Source of the DNA: Lachnospiraceae bacterium | GTDB lineage: Bacteria; Bacillota; Clostridia; Lachnospirales; Lachnospiraceae | NCBI GenBank assembly: GCA_009911035.1 | Contig: QXWO01000008.1 | Span: forward strand, 1-58,988 | Length of the DNA stretch: 58,988 nt | Direction of reading: 5' to 3' | Shown here: one piece after another, positions 53,568-58,988 of the stretch | How positions within the stretch are numbered: position 1 is the stretch's first letter | Layout of the letters: each line of letters opens with the position of its first letter | Program-made: the position numbers and the translations under genes | The notes under the pieces: model-generated | What the model was told of the DNA's origin: nothing | The model's database searches: none | Seen by the model: the letters and a program-made list of their open reading frames with translations, nothing else

Positions 53568-55061
53568 ATGGCATTTAATTCCCTTCACTTTTTGGTATTT
53601 TTTCCAATTGTTGTACTAATATACTTTTTAATTCCGCTAAAAATCCGGTATATCTGGCTGCTTTTATCAAGTTACTATTTTTACATGTGCTGGAATGCCA
53701 AATATGCACTGCTAATTTTGTTTTCAACATCCGCTACTTATCTGTGCGGCCTGCTCCTCCAACGCAACAACAATTCAGGGGATATTTCCAAAAGCCCCCG
53801 GATCAACAAGTTGATCCTGTTGCTTTGTATCATTGTTAATCTTGGAATTTTATTTTTCTTTAAATATTTTGATTTTGCATTCAGCAGCCTGCAGTTTTTT
53901 TGCGGAAAATTTGGAATACAGCTAAGCACACCAAAACTGGATCTATTGCTTCCGGTAGGCATTTCCTTCTATACATTCCAGTCATTGGGCTATATTATAG
54001 ATGTATATCGGGCTGACGTGAAAGCAGAAAAAAATTTTGCCAAATATGCTCTATTTGTTTCCTTTTTCCCCCAACTGGTTGCGGGGCCTATAGAACGTTC
54101 CACCAACCTTCTCCGGCAGATAAACAAGCCGACGCCTTTCAACGTAGAAAATGCCCGACAAGGGCTTTTTACAATGGCCTATGGTTTATTTTTAAAAATG
54201 GTTGTTGCAGACAACATTGCCTGTGTTATTGATCCCATCTTTCTGGACTACGAAAATTACCATGGAATGATTATTATGATGTGTATGATATTGTTTGCCT
54301 TCCAAATCTATTGTGATTTTCACGGATATACGCAAATTGCAATAGGCAGCGCGAATATACTGGGATTCCATCTACAGGAAAATTTTAGGGCTCCCTATCT
54401 GGCGGGAAATATAAAAGAGTTCTGGAGAAACTGGCATATATCCCTGACATCTTTTTTTACTGACTATCTCTATATTCCTCTAGGCGGAAATCGGAAAAGT
54501 ACACTGCGGAAATATGTAAACACAATGATAGTTTTTCTGGCATCAGGACTTTGGCATGGCGCTTCATGGGCATTTGTCTTATGGGGAGGAATAAATGGCC
54601 TGTATCTGGTTCTGTATGATTTATTTCAAAATACAGGCAAGAATTTTATCTGCAAATTTAAAATTGATATCTGCGCACCTGGTTGGAAGCTGTTTTCAAG
54701 ATTTATAACCTTTTTGCTGGTTGATTATACCTGGATTTATTTCCGGGCCGGGGGATTAAAACAGGCTTTCCGCATCCAGCAGACAATATGTAGGGACTTT
54801 CACCCAGCCTATCTGTTCAGCGAATCATGCTGGGCGATATTTGGAAGTTATACAACCCTTTTGACCATACTGGTTTCTCTGATTATAATTATAGCTACAG
54901 ATTATTTTCGATACAAAGGGTTGGACTGGAAAAAAGCCGTCCTACGCCAGCAGATAGTTTACCGCTGGTTAATCTATGTGGCACTTGTATTCACAATATT
55001 TGCATTTGGAGCGTTTGGAACAGGAAATGAACAGACACAATTTATCTACTTCCAATTTTAA
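53568..55061 (+). CDS. MBOAT family O-acyltransferase (third copy)
   Basis: This 497-residue polytopic protein is of the AlgI/PatB type: NFRAPYLAGNIKEFWRNWH, YLYIPLGGN, ASGLWHGASWAF with the conserved His. The second His found in the other two copies (HG) is Asn here (GINGLY). The C-terminus QTQFIYFQF is typical. It passes acyl groups across the membrane for its SGNH partner. AAGGAG (53551-53556) lies 11 bases before the ATG at 53568; 7 codons upstream are open but overlap the RBS. First of a two-gene rightward operon, it looks more AT-rich than the other copies and may have been gained separately. Confidence 0.85.
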   Translation: MAFNSLHFLVFFPIVVLIYFLIPLKIRYIWLLLSSYYFYMCWNAKYALLILFSTSATYLCGLLLQRNNNSGDISKSPRINKLILLLCIIVNLGILFFFKYFDFAFSSLQFFCGKFGIQLSTPKLDLLLPVGISFYTFQSLGYIIDVYRADVKAEKNFAKYALFVSFFPQLVAGPIERSTNLLRQINKPTPFNVENARQGLFTMAYGLFLKMVVADNIACVIDPIFLDYENYHGMIIMMCMILFAFQIYCDFHGYTQIAIGSANILGFHLQENFRAPYLAGNIKEFWRNWHISLTSFFTDYLYIPLGGNRKSTLRKYVNTMIVFLASGLWHGASWAFVLWGGINGLYLVLYDLFQNTGKNFICKFKIDICAPGWKLFSRFITFLLVDYTWIYFRAGGLKQAFRIQQTICRDFHPAYLFSESCWAIFGSYTTLLTILVSLIIIIATDYFRYKGLDWKKAVLRQQIVYRWLIYVALVFTIFAFGAFGTGNEQTQFIYFQF

Positions 55062-55968
55062 GGAAATGTGGAAATTTATTTTGAAATTGATACTCTTTTT
55101 AGGGATTACGGCAGGATTTCTATTACATTTATCGCCCCAGTATTTAGGAAATTACCAGGCCTCCCTGATTGATAAAGTACAAAGACTGGAAAGTATTCAT
55201 GAACCCAAAATCGTCTTAATCGGAGACTCCAATCTGGCCTTCGGGATTGACTCTGAAAAAATCGAAGAAGCTTTTGATATGCCTGTCGTAAATATGGGAC
55301 TGCATGGTGGATTAGGCAACGCATTTCATGAGGAAATGACCCGGCTAAACGTAACAGAGGGAGATATATACATCATCTGCCACTGCAGTTACTCTGATGA
55401 CGGACTGCTTAAAAACAGCGAACTTGCTTGGATTACTTTGGAAAATCATCCGTCTCTCTGGAAAATACTCCGGAAAGAAGATTATCTTCCCATGATCAAA
55501 TCTTATCCTGTATATCTGAAAAAGTGCATCGCTCTCTGGCTCACTGACAGCGGGAACAAAATGGATGAGGGTGTATACAGCAGAGCTGCTTTTAACGAAT
55601 ATGGAGACATTGAATGGGCGGATAATGGACAGGAATATATATTTAAAGACGGGGATATCTTCGTGCCGCAAATTTCTGATAATGTTTGCGAACGGTTAAA
55701 TGACCTCAACATTTATTTGAAAGAAAGAGGCGCAACGCTGCTTATTGCTGGATATCCAATTACGAAAAATGAAACTACGCCAGAGGCCGAACTATATATA
55801 AAGTTTCAGAAGGAATTAGAAGAAAAGCTGGATGTCCCGGTAATTTCTGATTTTACAGATTATTTTTATCCGGAAAATTACTTTTTGAATACAGAATACC
55901 ATCTGAATACTTTGGGTAAAAGAGAACGTACAGCTCAACTTATTTCAGATTTGAAGAGATATTTTTAA
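55027..55968 (+). CDS. SGNH-like acyltransferase partner of the third MBOAT
   Basis: This ~313-residue protein has one N-terminal membrane anchor (~17-36) and an outer SGNH domain. The nucleophile block is LIGDSNLAFGID with Ser68, MGLHGG resembles block II, and TEYHLNTLGKRE near the end supplies the His (the usual Asp three residues before it is Thr). It overlaps the MBOAT gene by 35 bases. I use ATG 55027; ATG 55066, just past the MBOAT stop with AAGGAA beside it, is an alternative giving 300 residues. It is expected to acylate a surface polymer outside the membrane. Confidence 0.75.
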   Translation: MNRHNLSTSNFKEMWKFILKLILFLGITAGFLLHLSPQYLGNYQASLIDKVQRLESIHEPKIVLIGDSNLAFGIDSEKIEEAFDMPVVNMGLHGGLGNAFHEEMTRLNVTEGDIYIICHCSYSDDGLLKNSELAWITLENHPSLWKILRKEDYLPMIKSYPVYLKKCIALWLTDSGNKMDEGVYSRAAFNEYGDIEWADNGQEYIFKDGDIFVPQISDNVCERLNDLNIYLKERGATLLIAGYPITKNETTPEAELYIKFQKELEEKLDVPVISDFTDYFYPENYFLNTEYHLNTLGKRERTAQLISDLKRYF

Positions 55969-56204
55969 GTTTTTTCCATAAACAGTAAATATTTATTGTT
56001 AGTTAAATTCGAGGCCTCAAGGGCCCAGGTAGTCTGTAGCACTTTCATACACACTCTTGTACTCCGTCCAGTTAGTTTTGAAACTATGGTCGGATACAGC
56101 CTGGCCATTTTATACTCTCGTCCAGCTTTTTCCGAAAACATAGTGATGATCTTTAGTCTTCGCCCATCTTCTTTAGGATTTGTTTTTATATTACAGAAAA
56201 ACTA
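55969..56204. other. Gap with a possible decayed leftward coding remnant
   Basis: These 236 bases contain no gene I can support. On the minus strand an open frame of ~78 codons (stop near 55968, no convincing start) reads like protein (MFSEKAGREYKMARLYPTIVS) and could be a remnant of a longer gene. The family is not recognised. An open plus-strand frame over the same DNA has no RBS. Confidence 0.35.
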
Positions 56205-56747
56205 TTAAATAGCCTCTATTGCTTTCCGAATCTCCTCTCCTGCCTCCTGTATCCCATTATCTATATGAATATAGAGAATGCCGTTCAAATCAGAAGGGAT
56301 ATCCACCATTCCCTTTAGCAATAAAATTACTCTTCCACTTTTTCTGCCAAGTTTCCCAATGAAGTAGCCCAGTTCAAATATAACATTCTGGCGTGCTCTC
56401 ATACTGGAATCACTCATAAAATCATCCGGCGTCAGCAGGATAAATACAAGTCCGGCATTTTCCGTTTCCTCCTCAAAGCTTTCAATAATCGTCCTTCCAC
56501 AACTGGCAACCTCAGACAAAATAACAGGTTCCGGATAATGCAGGGTGTTCTGTAAATAGTCTTTCAGCTTATACTTTGAAACCTCATCATGCCCATGCAC
56601 AATAAAAATCTTTTTATTATCCAAGAATGCTTTTTCAGACTTTGACATGCCAGTCTTTTTAGTATGTTCGTGCCCATCGGTATTTACATTCACATATTTC
56701 CCGCTTATATTCATTCCATCTTTATTATTCTGTTCTACCTTTATCAA
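56205..56747 (-). CDS. TIR-like nucleotide-binding effector (CAP12/PF10137 type)
   Basis: This 180-residue protein has a TIR-like domain from ~45: IFIVHGHDEVSKY, GRTIIESFEEE (~84-94), LLTPDDF, then RQNVIFELGYFIGKLGR (119-135). This is the PF10137 pattern seen in CBASS/Pycsar effectors that destroy NAD. The N-terminal ~40 residues hold QNNKDGMNISGKYVNV (6-21), matching the C-terminus of the partner protein. The start is a TTG overlapping the partner's stop (TTGA), with AAGG 4 bases before. An ATG 11 codons in is possible but would cut the shared motif. Probable defence effector, triggered by its partner (inference). Confidence 0.8.
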   Translation of the reverse strand: MIKVEQNNKDGMNISGKYVNVNTDGHEHTKKTGMSKSEKAFLDNKKIFIVHGHDEVSKYKLKDYLQNTLHYPEPVILSEVASCGRTIIESFEEETENAGLVFILLTPDDFMSDSSMRARQNVIFELGYFIGKLGRKSGRVILLLKGMVDIPSDLNGILYIHIDNGIQEAGEEIRKAIEAI

Positions 56748-56797
56748 CTTACCTTCACCCCCACGCCAATAATATTACTTCCGTTTACATTATTCTG
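56685..56797 (-). other. Matched QNNxxGxNIxGxxVxV motifs spanning the gene junction
   Basis: 56750-56797 encodes residues 355-370 of the TPR-like protein and 56685-56732 encodes residues 6-21 of the TIR-like protein. Nine of 16 positions are identical (Q, N, N, G, N, I, G, V, V). Position and style recall bacterial amyloid signalling motifs, which let an effector and its receptor co-assemble. Confidence 0.55.
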
Positions 56798-57859
56798 ACT
56801 TACTGTAAAATACTTATCTCCCCCCATAACTGCTCCTGCAAAGGCGGTAATCAGGCATGGGCCGCATTTGGAGACAATCGTAAGGGCCGTGTCCTGTGCC
56901 TTAAGTAAAAAGCTTCTTGAAAGTTCATCATAATTCCTCTTTAAATCATCCAACCTTGCCCGTAATTCTTCTGCAGTGAAATCCCCTATAAACGCACGCA
57001 TCTCATAAAGCTTAAGTAAAATTTCCTTATCATACTCATCGCTGTTCTTAATATAGGAAACAATTTTATCCAGAACATTTGTGCACTCTTTATATGAATT
57101 CATTACCATCAGCACAGACGCTTCATTATATAATGCATCTATAATATATTGCTCATCCCCTGAAGGTTCAATGTCCAAATAAGCCTGATAAAAAAGCTCT
57201 GCACTATCCTTATAACTTTTATTTAGTGCTGCAACATTAGCAATCGTCTTATGCACACAAAATTTTAAATATGGGTCATAGAAGCCATCCTTTTCCACCA
57301 ATAACTGTGCCTGCCTGGCTGCTGTGTAAGCCTCCTCATATTTGCTGTTCAGCAGGCAGATTCCCGCCATATTAAGCAGGGAAGCAACCCTTGCTGTCGA
57401 ATATTCCACCTGAGACCCCAGATAATATACTCGCATGGACACTTCCATTGCCTCTTGGAACTTTTTCTGCAGCATATATCCAAGAGACTCATTTAACAGC
57501 CTGCCAACACTTTCTTTTGTCAGATTGGGAATCTGATAAGCGCGAACCTTCCCTTCCAATGCAGCCAGATAATTATCTTTATATACATCAAAATCATCGG
57601 CCGCCACCCCCAGCGTAATTCTGAACATCTTGGGCGGCAGCTCCGGCGAAGGAACAAACAGAACCCTTGGAAGTATGATTCCTTCCTGCTCCAATTTGTC
57701 CTTAAGCTGGTTTGTGGCCCGGATCAAATCATCTGCCCATCCAGGAGGCGCCTGCCCTACAAGCTTGTCTAATATCCCCCGCGTGTCTTTTGTTGCAAAT
57801 ACCTGCATCGCCTTGTTTCCTAATTCTACCTGGATTAAATTTGAATCAAACTGAAACAT
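56744..57859 (-). CDS. TPR-like protein, probable sensor partner of the TIR-like effector
   Basis: This 371-residue protein has an N-terminal alpha/beta domain (~1-105, with PPGWADDLIRATNQLK) and helical repeats of TPR type (~115-315: SLGYMLQKKFQEAMEV, LNMAGICLLNSKYEEAYTAARQA, ALYNEASVLMVMNSYKECTNVLDKI). A short hydrophobic, Gly-rich segment and the motif QNNVNGSNIIGVGVKV close the C-terminus. No NTPase or kinase motif is seen. It is first of a two-gene operon with the TIR-like gene; ATG at 57859, with AAGAAGG upstream. Likely role: sensing or scaffold protein that recruits the effector through the shared motif (inference). The 57860-58145 gap is AT-rich without a clear gene. Confidence 0.75.
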   Translation of the reverse strand: MFQFDSNLIQVELGNKAMQVFATKDTRGILDKLVGQAPPGWADDLIRATNQLKDKLEQEGIILPRVLFVPSPELPPKMFRITLGVAADDFDVYKDNYLAALEGKVRAYQIPNLTKESVGRLLNESLGYMLQKKFQEAMEVSMRVYYLGSQVEYSTARVASLLNMAGICLLNSKYEEAYTAARQAQLLVEKDGFYDPYLKFCVHKTIANVAALNKSYKDSAELFYQAYLDIEPSGDEQYIIDALYNEASVLMVMNSYKECTNVLDKIVSYIKNSDEYDKEILLKLYEMRAFIGDFTAEELRARLDDLKRNYDELSRSFLLKAQDTALTIVSKCGPCLITAFAGAVMGGDKYFTVSQNNVNGSNIIGVGVKVS

Positions 57860-58145
57860 GGGTTTCCTTCTTTCTTTTGTAAAATAGAAATATCTCTGTT
57901 AATTAGACAGTTAAAAATATCTGAAAACGATATTAAATTCTATATAAATTCTAATAATATTTTACATATTTCTACTGCATTCGCAAATGGTGAATAGTTC
58001 TATTTATTTATACCCATTGTTCCTTTTGTAGTTTCATATGAGCATATTTGCTGGCTTTTTTGCTATTTCAATTATCTTGACATAATTTCTTTTTATCTAT
58101 TAATTATATAGTGCCATAGTGTTATAATGTATGGGGGTGACTTTT

Positions 58146-58699
58146 ATGGCATATTTCTTAAAAAAATCTAATTACAAAAAAGGGACTTAGCTTCAGATCT
58201 ATGAGAGTTTTTATGACCCTGAACGCAAAGGAGACGCTTAAAGCTGCTAAGGATACAAAAAAAGACAGACAGATCTCTGATGTCTCACCGGAAAAACTTA
58301 TTGGCTATTTTCAATGTTTTTGATATGATCTCAGCTCTTGTTTACGCAAGGCTTGTTCATCCATGCTCTAAATCAAAAACCTATGATGAAGTAATACCCA
58401 AACTTTTTGATCCCTATGCTTTCTCCCTGAACCAGCTCCAGCTTTATGACGGACTTGAATATATTGGCTGTGAATACGAAAAGATCATTGAGATCTATAA
58501 CCATCAGATAAAGCAGATGTACAAGTTTGATACATCCCATACATACTTCGACTGTACCAACTTCTATTTTGAAAAGTACGGTTTAAGTAATATTAAATAT
58601 GGAAGAAAAAACACAGAGTATATAACCTCCGTATCACTGATACGTCCGGCTGTTCCCTGTGTTTTCGCTCTTTTATGGGGTTCTGGCACAGTCGCCTGA
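58146..58699 (+). pseudogene. Degraded IS1634/IS4-type transposase
   Basis: From ATG 58146 (GGGGGTG upstream) the frame reads MAYFLKKSNYKKGT then a stop where relatives have Tyr, and continues LQIYESFYDPERKGDA before another stop. The frame then shifts and includes VSPEKLIGYFNVFDMISALVYARLVHP, LQLYDGLEYIG and TYFDCTNFYFE, all typical of IS1634-family transposases. The catalytic C-terminal half is missing: after CTNFYFE the sequence no longer matches. It is therefore a dead element with at least two stops, a deletion and a truncated end. Its place beside the TPR/TIR pair fits a mobile-DNA neighbourhood. Confidence 0.75.
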
Positions 58700-58877
58700 C
58701 CGGGATTCCGGGGCATTTACCGGATATCCCCCACGAACTTATAGTGTATCCTGATTTCCCGCCTCGCCTACTTCAATCCGGTCAAACATTTTTTACTTTG
58801 TCTACCTGCCCATTCAACTATATGTTATATCGTATTTTTTTATTCATTATTATGATTTATCTCTAACTAATTTTTCG

Positions 58878-58899
58878 CCGCAGCTTTGCTGCGGGCTTT
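58878..58899 (+). terminator. Hairpin beyond the transposase remnant, possible terminator
   Basis: CCGCAGC and GCTGCGG form a perfect 7-bp stem with a TTT-containing loop, followed by GCTTTCCTTT. The T tract is interrupted. The rest of 58700-58988 holds no gene I can support. Confidence 0.4.
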
Positions 58900-58988
58900 C
58901 CTTTCCCCCTTCTCGTTTACCCAGTACACTTAAATCCGGCTGTCCGTGATACCGTCTTTTCTATTTTGGGTGATTCTGACAGAATTCA

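Noticed and set aside
55996-56208. 70-codon plus-strand frame between the SGNH and TIR genes
   Set aside because: No RBS, no recognisable composition, and it ends inside the TIR gene; treated as non-coding.

Overview
The window looks like the chromosome of a Gram-positive, low-to-medium GC Clostridia, most likely a Lachnospiraceae gut anaerobe. The grounds are AGGAGG-type ribosome binding sites, genes packed end to end with 1-4 base overlaps, some TTG/GTG starts, and protein families typical of that group (DUF4956, VTC, CotH, DUF6056, DUF6077, AlgI-type MBOAT with SGNH partners). This is inferred from protein style; no 16S or other marker gene is present. No tRNA, rRNA or CRISPR array was seen.

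Almost the whole window (about 1.2-55.9 kb) is a locus for building and decorating a surface glycopolymer. Layout: (1) 1-1.2 kb holds the open end of an acidic Asp/Glu/Tyr repeat protein and a zinc-ribbon gene. (2) 1.2-3.2 kb holds a pair of four-helix EamA/SMR proteins and a degenerate SGNH protein. (3) 14.7 to 3.3 kb is one leftward operon: GT-C-like membrane protein, CotH, VTC, DUF4956, GT39-like transferase, DUF6077, small membrane protein, MBOAT, SGNH. (4) 14.9-16.5 kb is a rightward FAD oxidoreductase. (5) 25.4 to 16.6 kb is a second leftward set with the same core: MBOAT, SGNH, two CotH, VTC, DUF4956, then a radical SAM/SPASM enzyme. (6) 25.7-33 kb holds a DUF6056 protein, a sugar aminotransferase, two GT2 enzymes, a FAD oxidoreductase and a GT-C protein. 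(7) 33-39.5 kb holds an SGNH lipoprotein, a UDP-GlcA 4-epimerase, a GtrB-like GT2, UDP-glucose dehydrogenase and a GT-C protein. (8) 39.5-48.3 kb is a CDP-dideoxysugar block (rfbH, rfbF, a variant nucleotidyltransferase, rfbG, a ThDP enzyme) followed by two GT-C proteins. (9) 48.6-53.4 kb holds a secreted protein with a possible RBS-hiding leader, a LytTR response regulator, an RmlD-like reductase, a frameshifted PAP2 phosphatase, and LytTR and XRE regulators. (10) 53.5-56 kb is a third MBOAT/SGNH pair.

Working model (inference): GT2 enzymes load sugars onto polyprenyl phosphate, small EamA/SMR proteins may flip them, and GT-C enzymes transfer them outside the membrane. MBOAT/SGNH pairs O-acylate the product, and the DUF4956-VTC-CotH modules add a phosphate- or polyphosphate-based step. 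No obvious Wzx, Wzy, ABC exporter or priming phosphoglycosyltransferase lies here, so the main chain is probably started and exported from genes outside the window.

The right edge (56-59 kb) differs in character. It holds a two-gene leftward operon of a TPR-like protein and a CAP12-type TIR-like protein, next to a decayed IS1634-type transposase. The two proteins share a 16-residue motif (QNNxxGxNIxGxxVxV), at the C-terminus of one and the N-terminus of the other. This resembles the matched motifs of bacterial amyloid signalling pairs and is the best candidate for an undescribed, possibly antiphage, system. The twice-repeated VTC/DUF4956/CotH plus MBOAT/SGNH arrangement is the second.
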